Of a stretch of 64,000 nt of DNA, positions 51,938 through 63,490 are shown in pieces. Every line of letters starts with the position of its first letter. The stretch's first letter is position 1. The notes under the pieces are model-generated. The model had not been told where the DNA came from, made no database searches, and saw only the letters and a list, made by a program, of their open reading frames with translations. The DNA is from Doryteuthis pealeii (lineage: Eukaryota; Mollusca; Cephalopoda; Myopsida; Loliginidae): assembly GCA_023376005.1 (NCBI GenBank), contig CM042138.1, forward strand, positions 94,475,156-94,539,155. Direction: 5' to 3'. The position numbers and the translations under genes are program-made.

Positions 51938-52627
51938 ACATTAGGAAGGCGTTTCTAATGATCCGTCTTGGACTAGAATCGGACAAAAATAGATTCTGTT
52001 TCTTTCTCAGAGATGGAGACCAACTACGTTCCTATAAATATACAACCATTATTTTTGGTTTTGTATCCAGCCCCTTCTTCCTGGGTTGCATTTTGAAATT
52101 TCACGCTGCCCGATTTCCTCCGGTTCATTGTCGATCCATGAGGGAGGAACAGTTTTATGTTGACAACCTGGTGATGAGCGATACTGACCGGGATGTTCTT
52201 ACCAAACTGTACTTCACTTGTAGAGCACGCCTTCAACAGGGTGGCTTTGAGCAACAGGCATGCAACTCCAATTGAGTCTCCCTCAGAGACAAGATAAGTC
52301 GTGATGGTACCCTTGGCACCCACAGAAGTAAGTGGGAGAAGGTGTTGGGCTACCACCATGCGCCCCTTACTGAAGAAATGAGTGTTACCCCTGTGAAGTG
52401 CGACCCTTGTACCTCAACCAAAATATTTGATCCACTGTTCATATGCCTTCAGGTGACCCTATGGAGCCGAGTGCTGGTGGCTAAGCTTTGGAAGGAGGGA
52501 TTGAAATGAGATGCACAGATTCCGGACAAGTTTCTACCCTTATGGAAGACTCTGGCACAGGACCTCTCTGGCCTGAGTGATTTCATGTTTTACAGAAGTG
52601 TCTTTCAAGGGGGTCATGAAGGAGATG
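51938..52627 (+). mobile_element. BEL/Pao reverse transcriptase, second part
   Basis: After the 7-bp repeat the RT continues: KAFLMIRLGLESDKNRFCFF, TIIFGFVSSPFFL, REEQFYVDNLVMSDTDRDVL and RLQQGGFEQQA. FYVDN is the BEL/Pao version of the catalytic Y-x-D-D box with N in the last place. Downstream a broken KVLGYHHAP, IFDPLFICLQVTL and WKEGLK follow, the connection toward RNase H. It ends at the second retroposon. Confidence 0.88.
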
Positions 52628-53165
52628 TGGTTTGGTTAGTTTTGTTTTACGGCATATCAACCTCAGTAGGTCATTTAATGCCGACAAAGTTTTGAAATAA
52701 AGTCATTCTTAATGGATGCTCAATTTTTTTATAAATACATTTTTCTATTTAACCCATAGATGGGACCCTAACAGAGTGGACCAGGGAGCAATGGTGATGA
52801 AGGGGTGCTCCACATTCCCCAAACCTCCAAAACTGGAACCTCACCATCAGATAAAGTTTAACGTCATTCCCAGGACATGAATACTCTCAACCACCGCCTT
52901 CTAGCATCCATATTATAAAAAGGGTTGGGTCTTGCCATAAGGGCAATAGGGTTGGGGCAATCATATAGGTGCTAGGGCTTGACGTGACCAACCGATTGAT
53001 CGGAGGGGGGCTCTCCGACCGCCTATATAGCCCAAGAATGGGCCAAAGTGGAATATTGCAAGTCATGGACTGCTCAACCACCTGGGTTCTATCCTTAAGC
53101 ATCACAGGTCGCCACCCACGACCAACAGGTGGCCCCATTGCAGAGGTGCAGTTGGTGCATTCTAA
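52628..53165 (-). mobile_element. Retroposon copy between BEL RT and integrase
   Basis: GTTTGGTTAGTTTTGTTTTA tail complement at 52630, ACGGCATATCAACCTCAG, TTTCTATTTAACCCATAGAT (empty SINE site), ATCATATAGGTGCTAGGGC, GGTGGCCCCATTGCAGAGG head. One internal landmark (TACCACTCCGGGTCA) is missing. No target duplication is visible. BEL RNase H and the integrase N-terminus are absent between flanks, so deletion accompanied or followed the insertion. Confidence 0.8.
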
Positions 53166-54245
53166 TGCCCCAGCCGACATGGCAGAAGAATATCGGAGTA
53201 GACTTCATGGGACATTTTTGGATTCGAAGAGGGTCAGCAGAAGAAAATGTTTACCTCCTGCTTTTCACTTGTATGGTAATTAGAGCCATACACATGGAGG
53301 TGGTCCCTGAGAGGAGCATCTTATCCTTTGTGCAGGCCCTAGTCAGTTTCACCAACCTTTACGGTGTCCCTTAGGCCCTCTACTTGGATAATGCAAGGAC
53401 ATATGTGGGCAGTGGGAAACTGTTCGCCCGGCTTGCCTTTTTCATGAGTACCAGGAGAGATTTGCTTCTTCCAATATGAAACTGCACACTATCTCCCTTT
53501 TTTCTACCAGATATGGGTGTGTGTGGAAAAGGTACATACAAACGGTAAAAACATGCATGTACAAGACCATCGACCGGGGAGGAGTGGATTACTTCACTCT
53601 TAATTATCATTTCTGATATCCAGAGAGCAGTGAATAATCGTCCTCTGACCTACCGGGAATTTGCAGATAGGGAACTGGAGGCAATAACCCTCAGCATGTT
53701 TTTGGGGCTCGGCAAGAATACTGGACTGATGTTAAGACTACAAACAGATAACCTGTTGACGTCTGCTACCCCTGGTCGGAGGAAGTTGGTGGAGGCTATG
53801 GAGCTGCGCAATAGATGGTTGGAGGATTTTCGGCAGCTGTGGTACGAAGAATATCTCTTTTGCCTTAGGGAAAGGCCCCAAAGCCGATCACAGGAACCCT
53901 TTATTAACCGGTTATGGGGAAATGACAGTCCTTATTAAGAGCCTCCTCAAGCCGAGACCTTTCTGGATCTTGGGATCCATCCTGGAACTTTTAAAACCAG
54001 ATAAGGATATTAGCAGGTCGGCTCGCGTCCAACAGAGTGATGGTGCAATGGCGATACATTCTCTGAAATATTTTTACCCATTAGAGCTTTCTGTCTCTCC
54101 AGAGGACTCCTCCAAAGAGACAGAAGTGATACTAGGCTGACTGTGCTCCTCGAAAGCGGCGACGAGGCAGGCCCAGCCTGCTTCCCGGTTAGAATACTCC
54201 CAGGAGGAGTCCTGAATTGGACTTTAAGGGACACCCAGAGTTGAG
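53166..54245 (+). mobile_element. BEL/Pao integrase and C-terminal domain
   Basis: Shifted frames: KNIGVDFMGHFWIRR, YLLLFTCMVIRAIHMEVVP, then LYLDNARTYVGSGK (D-N as in the second catalytic position), and a NNRPLTYREF region (53640). The end gives GEMTVLIK, PRPFWILGSILEL, RSARVQQSDG and HSLKYFYPLEL, the typical BEL integrase tail (VLIK-x-x-x-x-x-R-x-x-W-x-L-G-R-I ... R-x-A-x-V-x-x-x-x-G-x-x ... L-Y-P-L-E). Several stops. The 3' LTR could not be delimited. Confidence 0.85.
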
Positions 54246-55040
54246 GCCCCATTTAGAGGCTTTGGGGAGAGTCACCCATTAATCGCCATTGTTCCAAGGT
54301 CCACTCTAACCCCAAAATGGTGGTACCTGTCGGAGTATCACTAAGGAGAATCTATCATTTGCAAACTCACCACTATCAGTAAATGGCATCATTGGGGTTT
54401 TATTTTCTATTTTTTTTTTCTTTTTTGTTTGTTTCTTTCCTTTCCTTGGGAGCATGGGGAAAAAATATTTGAGGTGGGCTCTCTACTCACGTGGGTGGCG
54501 TCGGCTGGAGTGGCAGTGTCTAGTATGAAATACCGATGGCGAGAATTTATACCTTTCTACCGGGATGTGCGCAGGTTCGCCTTTCATATAAATAGACTTC
54601 AAATGACAGGGGTGGGGGAACATGATCGTTTGACATTGCACTGATCATATTGTTACCCGACCAGTCTTCTTGATCACTTGAGATTGATATACAGAAAGAA
54701 ACTTTGTTACCCTTAAAAGGATAGTTAATTGACCCTTGATTGTACCAGAGGGTCGCGAAACTGGCATTGTTTCGCAAGAGCTGAATAATTAACCACAGGC
54801 TCTTGTCTCTTTTTCTTACACCCTTATGGTCGAAAGTTTTTCGACATTCTTTAGTTGCAAGCAAAAATCCAACTACATTCCTTTCCAATGAGAGTCCACA
54901 CCAAAGAGCGGTTTTTTTTTGGGTTTTTTACACTTTAAGAGGTTTGGATGGTCAGCTGTTTTTATTAAATGCAAATTAACTGTTTAAAATAAAATCATAC
55001 CATGTCCTAGGTATATGGGATTTCTATTTCCCTACAAAGC
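54246..55040. other. Possible BEL 3' LTR region and anonymous sequence
   Basis: TGTCGGAGTATCACTAAGG at about 54327 could start an LTR, but no paired end or repeat is available. No gene. Confidence 0.3.
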
Positions 55041-55245
55041 CATAATGTGACACAAGGTCGGTTTAGTTATTTATGGCGTAAAACACGATGTATGTGAGAC
55101 CTAGTAACAGTTTGTTAGTCCAGTTGGCTCGTCATTATACAACACGAGGTGCTCACACAAGGTCGGTTTATTATGGTGTGCGCCGCTAGAAGCAGTTATT
55201 TACTCCCACCCCGTATGTTGGTATGTGACATTAGGTCAGTTTAAC
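55041..55245. repeat. Short repeats with TGACACAAGGTCGG-type block
   Basis: ACACAAGGTCGGTTTA occurs at 55049 and 55156 and as ACATTAGGTCAGTTTA at 55227. A cousin is at 60088 (TTGTGACACAAGGCCAG). Confidence 0.6.
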
Positions 55246-55363
55246 ATGGGGTGCACCGAAGAAAGCAAGCCTCTGAGATGGAGGATGTCCCAGTATATCA
55301 AGCACAAAACGCCGTTGGGTTTTTCAGACGAACCTTTCCACGCCAAAAAAAGCAATGCTTACT

Positions 55364-55857
55364 AGTATTATCTGCGTTATTCGGACCATTGTCTCCATCT
55401 TCATTGTTATTTGTACAACGTTTCGGCCGATATGCCCTCCGGTCTTCTTCAGGTATTTCTTGTCGGACTCGGGAACCTTCTCGGACTCGGGAACCTTCTC
55501 GGACTCGGGAACTTTCTTGTCGTAATCGGGAGCCATCACAGAACTTTGAACCTAAACCTTTATTTAGTCCACGGGGGTATCCTGTTCTCATTCCGCTAAC
55601 CATAGCTGGGGTAATGAGAACAGGATACCCCTGTGGATTAAATAAAGGGTTAGGTTCAAAGTTCCATGATGGCTCCAGATTACGACAAGAAAGTTCCCGA
55701 GTCCGAGAAGGTTCCCGAGTCCGACAAGAAATACCTGAAGAAGGCCGGAGGGCATATCGGCCGAAACGTTGTACAAATAACAATGAAGATGGGGACAATA
55801 GTCCGAATAACGCAGATAATACTAATCTTCAAGCCTCATCTCAAACATTCAGAGAAA
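55364..55857. mobile_element. Inverted dimer of the GCCTAGTGG SINE family, 11-bp TSD
   Basis: The left arm (- strand) and right arm (+ strand) meet at about 55605 in CCATAGCTGGGGTAATGAG. Each arm carries the GTTCAAAGTTC block, GAGAAGGTTCCCGAGTCCG units and the CCTGAAGAAGGCCGGAGGGC ... CGGCCGAAAC domain. The left arm ends at AATAACGCAGATAATACT, while the right arm continues another 35 bp to the true 3' end. CAATGCTTACT flanks both sides (55353-55363 and 55858-55868). Both tRNA heads are missing. The arms pair over about 230 bp. Confidence 0.88.
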
Positions 55858-55868
55858 CAATGCTTACT

Positions 55869-56762
55869 CGTCAGTCGACTCGAAAACGTAAGTCCAACCG
55901 TTTCTCACCAATGTAAAAGACGTTCCCAACAGAACTCACCTCGGCATTTATTGTTCTCTGCGGACGAACCATTTCAGCCAACAGGGGTGACAGCAATCAT
56001 ACTACTCGCGATCAGTAGGTTGCACCATGACTGCCCGTCTTCGTAGTCAAACGGATTGGGGTTCGTGTCGGACTAGACGCCGCCTACAAATGCCGCACGT
56101 CACTTGCTGTCTTTTCGAACGACGAAGACAGATTGCTGCTCGCTATGCCTGTCATTTCCACTACACCCAGATATATGAATTACTGACAAAGTCTTCTCAA
56201 ATTAACACTAATTTCAATTTTCAGTAGTACTTTTCAGTACTTTTGCAACTAAAAACAAATACCACAGTACGAAAAAAAAATGTTACTTCGAAAATATTAT
56301 AAACCTAAAACATTGATATAATTAGTAAAGGCAAATGAAAATGTTAAGCTACAAAAATCAAAATGATATTGCCATAGATTTAGACATTATTAAATTGTGG
56401 TAGCAGCGAGTGAAAACTTTATGGTACATTTTGGATGGTTCTTTCTTTTTAGAGTGGATTATTTTGACACTTCACCGTTTGATCTCGTAGCTACACACGC
56501 CATGTGAAGTTGTGCGCGCTAATCTTTCTGTTGTTGGTCTTCTTAGATTTTAAGTTGTGGGTTATATAACCAGACGGTAAGTTTTTAAAGTACAAGGTAA
56601 TTTATCAGGAAGACCGGGTCTCCTGTCTCAAAACTTGCTACCGGTGACTGCTGAAAAACCAACCCAGCTACGATTGAAGTCCGTAGCCGAAGCAGTGTCG
56701 ATAAAAACGTTGTTTTATTTCATTTTATTAAGGCATATTGGAAAATAGTTTGTATCTTTTTC
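55869..56762. other. Relatively GC-rich unique sequence upstream of a possible gene
   Basis: Short + strand frames (for example LPVFVVKRIGVRVGLDAA near 56035) occur but none is supported. A 70-bp inverted cousin of 30340-30410 lies at about 56605-56680. Confidence 0.35.
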
Positions 56763-57080
56763 TGAAAAGCAGATAAATAGATAGGAACAGAGAGAGATAG
56801 ATAAACAAGTAACATAGATAAGAACAAATTGAGATAGATAGTGTTGAATAGACTGATAAATAGATAGGTAGATAGATAGAAACAAAGTAATATACATAAA
56901 TATGAACAAATTGAGATAGATGTGAAGATGACTAGTTTTGAATATACTGAGATAGATAAACAAATAAAATAGTATAGATAGATAAACAAATAAAATAATA
57001 TATAGATAGATAATAAACAAATAAAATAATATAGATAGATAGATATCAATAAATGGAGATAGATAGATATGAAGATGACT
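56763..57080. repeat. (GATA)n-type tetranucleotide repeat
   Basis: Irregular AGATAGAT/AACAAATA/AATAGTATAGATAG array; the - strand Leu/Tyr/Ile/Ser ORFs in it are repeat-encoded. Confidence 0.92.
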
Positions 57081-57199
57081 AGATAGATTTTTTTTTTATT
57101 AAAATATAAAAGAATATCTAAATACTCAGATTTTCTTTTATTCATGTTTTTGTTTAATGTCTTGTTTTTAGTTTAAAAAACAAGAATATCTAAATATTT

Positions 57200-57202
<3 letters not shown>

Positions 57203-57237
<35 letters not shown>
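57203..57237. repeat. Poly-T tract
   Basis: About 34 uninterrupted T. Confidence 0.95.
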
Positions 57238-57240
<3 letters not shown>

Positions 57241-57674
57241 GTAATTGATTGTTGGAAATAAATATATTAAAATAAACGTTTCCTTAATATTTTACTAATA
57301 TTTTCTTTAGAATACAAAATGAAAACACAATTTTAACCAATATTCAAAAAGAGGAGTAAGATTAAACGAACGGATATTCCAATGTGCGCGGAATAACAGA
57401 ATAGATCATTCTTGCCTACATCATTGAAACGTGCAGCTGATTCGAATAACCCCTTTTTTTTACCTTTACATTCCACTACAGATCTTTAAAAAAACAACTT
57501 TTTGCCTGATAGTTGTACGTTATTAGATATAAGATCAACACGGAAATTTATCCTATGTCCTGTATATAATATCACAAAAATATAGATTTTTATTTATTAA
57601 AGAAAAAAAACAACAAAAAAAACAATATACATATATTTTCGCGCGTGGGGGTAAAATCACAAGCAACGAAAGCA

Positions 57675-57789
57675 ATGGCGTCCGTTTATGGTTTGTCGCC
57701 CCGGTATGAAAACGACTTAGATTTTGATGACTGTGTGAGTTCAGATTACGAGGATGATAGGGATATGGATGCCAATATCTCCGATGAAG
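57675..57789 (+). CDS. First exon of an unrecognised acidic protein
   Basis: ATG in context AGCAATGGC, after a CG-containing stretch (TTCGCGCGTGGGGG) unusual for this AT-rich window. It encodes MASVYGLSPRYENDLDFDDC, then VSSDYEDDRDMDANISDE and a split Gly, closing at a good donor G|GTAAGTTA (57790). Of 38 residues about 14 are Asp or Glu. No domain is recognisable; it looks like a disordered acidic N-terminus of a nuclear or cytosolic protein. The open frame past the donor is chance. The remaining exons are not seen before 64000, so intron 1 would exceed 6.2 kb. Confidence 0.6.
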
Positions 57790-59468
57790 GTAAGTTACAA
57801 TTTTTAAAATCATTCCACGTCTATAAAAAAAAAGAAAATTGTGTTTTCCTTGGATGGTGCCTCCTTGTTTGGTCTATTGTTTTTGTGTACGTACAACATC
57901 GTTTTGGTGGGAAGAGGTTGTTGATAGCTTTTTAATTCATTATTTCCTTAACTTCCTAAAAGTTCTGCTTCTTATATTATTTCGATTATTTCACGTTTAT
58001 TTGGAATAGTTTGTTTATTTAAATTTTATCTTTAAACTTTAAAGTTTCCTGAGGAAAAAAAAAGTCTTTGTTTTTAAATTTTGGGGGAATGGGAATAAAA
58101 ATGAAATAATTTTATCGTCGAAACAATGTTTTGTTCATCATTTTAGGTCCCTTTTTATAATTTATAAATTTTGATTTAGATTATTATTTTTTTAAAGTAT
58201 TTTTCTTTATTGTATTAAAGATATCAATTAAGTTTTTTTTTTCTTCGGATACCAGAAACATGTTAATGTGTTTTTTCCTTTTATCTTCTCTCGTCTGGTA
58301 CCAACTCTTCTGTTCGCCTTTTTTTATCTATTTATTTATCTAAAGTTTTAATTTTATAATTACACTATTTATTTCTTAGTCTGCCCCTGTATCAAATTTT
58401 CTAAATTCTTTTTTGTTTTGAAATCCTTAGAAATGAAATACTAGTTTCCTGTTTTTGTTATTCAAACTTATGGTTATTTTAAAGTCTCGCCATAACAAGT
58501 CTCTCTTGACCGAAAATTTTGAATTTTTATTTATTTACACTAATATTTTTTTTTTTTTTTTTTTTTAATTATTAAAATTCTTCCCATAAGAATTTTCTAT
58601 TTTTATTTTATTTGTTTTTTTTTTTTTTTTTTTTTTAAGAAAAAACCACACAGTGAATTTGCACTTTTGTCGTAAAATTTAACCCATAATTGAGAAAAAC
58701 GTTTGTGTAGATATTAAAATTTTAAAAATTAATTTTTTTTATCCGATAGTATCAAAATTATTTTTCTATTATTCTCAAAATAAAATTATAGTTCAGGAGT
58801 AATACTGAAAATTCATATCGTTGTTGATTTTGATTAAATCACATTCAGTAAAAAAATAGCAATTGAATAAATAAATAAAAAAAGGTTATCGTGTGCCCTC
58901 AAATCAAAATTTTTGATAGAATAGATAATGTTTCTACTTCGTTCTATCAATTCGAATTTCATTGTTTTTAAATCTGAATCCAAATCCGCATTTATTTCAT
59001 ATAAAATAACGTTATTTTTACCTTTTTTTTCTTCTTTTTATAAACAATAAAACATTGATATGAGAAAATTTTGACTTAAAACAAACCCTTACCCCCCCTC
59101 CCCCCAAAAAAAAAGAAAACCCAGAATGGAGTAATTTTTATAAGAACGGTAGAAAAAATGGATTCTAGACTCCAATTTCTTAACAAAAAGCCCTTTTTTA
59201 AAAGTATTTTTTAATAAAACTTGAAATGAAAATGCTTTTAAAAATTTTGAAATGAAAATACTATTCGGTGATGTGATATAGAAGGCTTAGAATTCTTTTT
59301 CTTTATTCAACTTTATAAATAAAAGTCTAAAGTCAATAAGGATTATCTTTCTTTTTTTTTTAACTTTAAAGCATCAATTTTTTTTCTACATTATACAAAA
59401 GTTTTTGATGATATAATTATGTAGTTTTTAAGTTTGTTTAAATAGTATTTATGGTAAATAAGAACAGT
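57790..59468 (+). other. Probable intron 1 of the acidic-protein gene, first part
   Basis: T- and A-rich with several poly-T runs; no exon-like sequence. Confidence 0.45.
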
Positions 59469-59876
59469 TTTCTCGTTTATTCCTACCATAAAATAAACTG
59501 AACCCTCAATTTATGTCCGTGTTTTTGCAATAAATGTTTTATTTTTCTTGCACCCGTTATTTTACAATACTAAATTATTTTAGAGTACCGAAGCCAAAAA
59601 GAAATAACAACAACAAAAGGTAATATTCAACTTTTTACTCGTAAATTCCTACCATAAAATTAGGCTTGGGCATTTTATGGTAGGAATTTACGAGTAAAAA
59701 AAAGTGTGAAAACTTTTGTTGTTGTTATTTCTTTTCTTTTTGAATATTAAAATAAATAAAAAATATATTTAGTATTGTAAAATAACGGGTGCGAGAAAAA
59801 TAAAACATTTATTGCAAAAACACGGACATAAAATGAGTGTTCAGTTTATTTTATGGTAGGAATAAACGAGAAAACT
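59469..59876. mobile_element. 408-bp fold-back MITE (TTCCTACCATAAAAT family)
   Basis: The left half TTCTCGTTTATTCCTACC, ATAAAATAAACTGAACC, CCGTGTTTTTGCAATAAATG, TTATTTTTCTTGCACCCG is mirrored nearly perfectly to 59876. The centre is itself a second palindrome (TTTACTCGTAAATTCCTACC ... around AGGCTTGGGC). The same architecture, decayed, is at 20355-20800. Confidence 0.9.
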
Positions 59877-62236
59877 CTTCTTCTTTACCCATTTTTCTTT
59901 AATAGCAAATGCTATCATCAATCATATTTTTTTCAATTCATTATTGAAAATATATTTCTTACATTTTACTCTTTAATTCCGTTTCAAAGAAAACTAATTT
60001 CAAATCTTAAAGTTAGGAATGATCTTTATTTTTGAAAACCACTGAAAGGCGGAATATTTAGTTATTTATTTATTAAGCTTTGCTTAGTTGTGACACAAGG
60101 CCAGATGAATGGGGTATCCAGTGAGAAAGACTGATTCGTTAGTAAGTCTAGCTTAATAAACATTTACACTACGCAAGGTGCCCGGCAGATCATTTATATC
60201 AACATGGAAATTTGCCACAGATTCCCCCCACCTATAACATAAAAATTTTCAATCAACAAATTTCTCCTTTTCTTCAAGAATTCTGGAATAAAAACAAAAG
60301 AAATAACTTTGAAAATGTAGTCAAATTTTTTAATTTGATTTTTAAAAAATTTGAACATTTTTGACAAAGGACTTTGGTACTTTTACACATTTATTTGTTT
60401 GTTTTTTTTTTACTTGGAAAATGGCATAAAAAATACAAATTATTTCCCAGTTGATAAATACTTCTAAAAAAAGTTTAACAGTAAATCATTTTGTGATATA
60501 GAAAATGCTATGTTAGATTACTGGAGATTGTCACATACAGGATGTTAAAATCATGATTTATTGAAGAAAAGTGTTTAACTTAAATTTGATATAAAGCCTG
60601 ATTTTTGCATTCCTATCTTGGTTATGAAAAGAGTTTGTCTTCTGTAAACTGCCAAATCATTTGCTGTAGGACTTACCATATTTGTCTAACGTGCGTCACA
60701 ATGAATCAAACAGTAATTGATTTGGTTTTTAATTAGTTTAAGTTGAAAATAATTGCATAGTATTATTGTTTAATTAACACTAATAATCTAGAGAATGTTT
60801 TATGTCGTTCACTTAAAAAAATATTCTCCATAAGACTCAATGATATTTTTCACAGAACAATATTAACTTCATAACATAATTCATAAATCCCTTTTCTGTT
60901 ATGTGGATTTATATTTTACTAACTGAAAACTCACACTGCAGGTGATATTTTAAGCTAAGGTAAAAGATTTATATTTCAAATTAAATAAAATAGTTTTTTT
61001 TTTATTCCTACTTGGCAATAATGTCAACATTTTGGGGTCATTGTCAAAACTATGCAAGGTAACAAAGAGGGGAAAAAAACTACTAAGCATAAAAGCACAT
61101 GCACTAGAGAAAATAACTTTGGAGCTAAAAACAAGACACTTATATATACAAATTTACAATGCTTTATTCAGCATAGCAAACAGAAAAAAAACTAATACTA
61201 GTGTACTGCACAATAGTTCCACATGCAGGAAATTTTCAATACCAATATTTAAAAAAAGACAAAAGAATGTTTTAAAAGAAAGAGACCAAAAAACAACTTT
61301 TGCACACTTGATGAAAACGTGCATGATAGAATGAACTGAAACAGTCACTTTGGGTTTCTTAAAAATATTTATATGGTTTGAAAAGAAAAGAAAGAAATTA
61401 AAGTAATATGTAATTTTTATGGGTTTTATCCGTTGAATTATTTTTAACTTTTTACTTTAAACAGCTGAAAATGAGAAATATGAATTTTTTTTTTTTTTTT
61501 TTTTTTTTTCAAGACTAAATTTTACACGTTACATTGTTTTTCAAAATTCAAAGTGGCCAATCTTTATAAATATTCTTGAAATTGTACACTCAATTAGAAG
61601 ACACTTTAAAATATGAGGAAGTTTTGTTTTTTTTTCTTCTCCAGTAAAACCACTACCAACAAAGTTAACACAGGCTCCTTCAAAAAGTATAAGATAAGCA
61701 AAAAAAAAAAAAAAAGAGCACTATATTATTAATAGAAGATAGTCTTAGAATTATTTTGATTATATAATGTGGAAAATTTTGATGGTGTTTTAACATCAGG
61801 CTTTTTTGTGAAACTTTCAATTTTGGAAAAAAACAGACTTACAAGCTAGTATTAAAACATAAACAAAACTGATTATCACATGCCAGCTGAACAGGCTTTG
61901 TTTTTAAAAAAATTATATAAAGAAGTATGTAATACAACATAGCAGGTATTTAAAAACTTATTTTTAAGTTCAAAGTGATATAATTTATTTAAATTAATAC
62001 TATATATGTGTATACATGCAGTATTAAAATTAAAATGTTGAATAATTTATGATAAACTTTTTTTTAAATTATTCTCTAAATAATGGGCTACAGCATAGAG
62101 ATACATACAATTTGAGTGCAGAACCAGAACATACAAATTTACATAAGAATGCCAAGAGTTTTATCAAAATTACTCCAAAAATAAAGAAATGGTGAAGAAG
62201 TTACTGAATTTCTTGTTTTGAATTGGTGTGTGATTT

Positions 62237-62273
<37 letters not shown>

Positions 62274-63330
62274 CCTGTCCGCTTTTGTACACCAACTTCG
62301 AGACTTTAAATTCTCATAACTTTTAAACCACTAAGGGATATTTACATCATTCAAACAGTTTTGAACTCCATTTACACTGCTCTATATAACTAAAGTGATT
62401 AAATAACAATAACCTCAAATAAAATTTTAAAATTCAACTGGGAATGCTAATGAAACTCCAAATCTTCTTGCTGCATGTTGAGAGAAAGTAAACTATGTTA
62501 ATGCCATTTTCATTGTTTCTATAGCAACTGCAATCATTCAGAAAATTCATCCAGCAGGCAAGGGTTGATAACCCAACACTAGTAAAAGAACTGTTTTTCT
62601 GATGCCTTTTAAGTTAATAGACATCATTGGGTGGTTAACATTTATGGTTTACTCATGGCTATTGCTTATACTACAGGCCATCAGGGACCTTTTCTTTCTT
62701 TTTGATCATGATAAAAAAAAGGTCATAACTTTTTCTAGTTAGGAATTTTCGGCTAAATATCTAATTTAATACAGTTAAACAAAAAAATTAACCTAACAGA
62801 CTCAATATATGAGCCCAGTTTATTCTTATAATTATCGTTTAAGTCAAGGCTCCCCAACCTTAGGAGATTTTGGGTCCACATCAGAAAATTGTTGATTTGA
62901 TTGTTACAAATGCAGCATACTCTTGGCAGGCTTCATTTTTGAGAGCAACTGTTGACAGTTGTATGTAGTGTCAAACATGCTTACTACTTGCTGGTTGTGA
63001 TAAGATTGAGGGGAATCCTCCAGATGGAAGGATGTGGCAGGCAAGAAACTTGGACTAATATTCTCAACACTGAAGATCAATGAGTTCCATCTGCATTTGT
63101 AATGGTACTACTTTAGTCAATATCAAAAGGTGAAGAGACAATTTTGAAAGTTGGGTATAGGGCCTCAGGAGCCATGGGTTGGTCTAAATCAAACCCTTCA
63201 TTAATAATTTTAAATGTTTTGGAAATTTGAAAAACTAATTTAATAAAAACCTCCTTTTATAGTACAATTAGTAACCAGACATTTAGTGTCCATTTTTGAG
63301 TTATGATGATACAGATAAAACAAACATTTG
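59877..63330. other. AT-rich probable intronic or intergenic DNA
   Basis: Contains a TGACACAAGG-type repeat at 60085-60190, a cousin of the complex AT-rich repeat at 61350-61460, poly-T tracts (61488-61510, 62240-62268), and a hAT-like CTCCCCAACC at 62850. The 100-codon ORF at 61032 is lysine-rich, has no domain and is not supported as a gene. Confidence 0.4.
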
Positions 63331-63490
63331 ACCACCCTGTTGGCAGGGTTTAGAATACACTTGATTGTATCCCCTTCCCCCAAAAAGGAGTGTCCTAGGT
63401 ATGATACTAAACTGCATCAGATCATGAGGCTCCAGTTTGGGAGATCTGAGAAGTGTGATGTACTACTTCATTGCCATTACTTCCAGGTTC
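63331..63490 (+). mobile_element. Retroposon copy, short form
   Basis: Head CCACCCTGTTGGCAGGGT, TTAGAATACACTTGATTGTATCC (in two blocks), then CTGCATCAGATCATGAGGCTCC and GTTAAATAGATATG. Parallel to 49708-49865. Confidence 0.65.

Noticed and set aside
61032..61334. 100-codon + strand ORF as a gene
   Set aside because: Lys/Thr-rich from A-rich sequence, no domain, no splice or promoter context.
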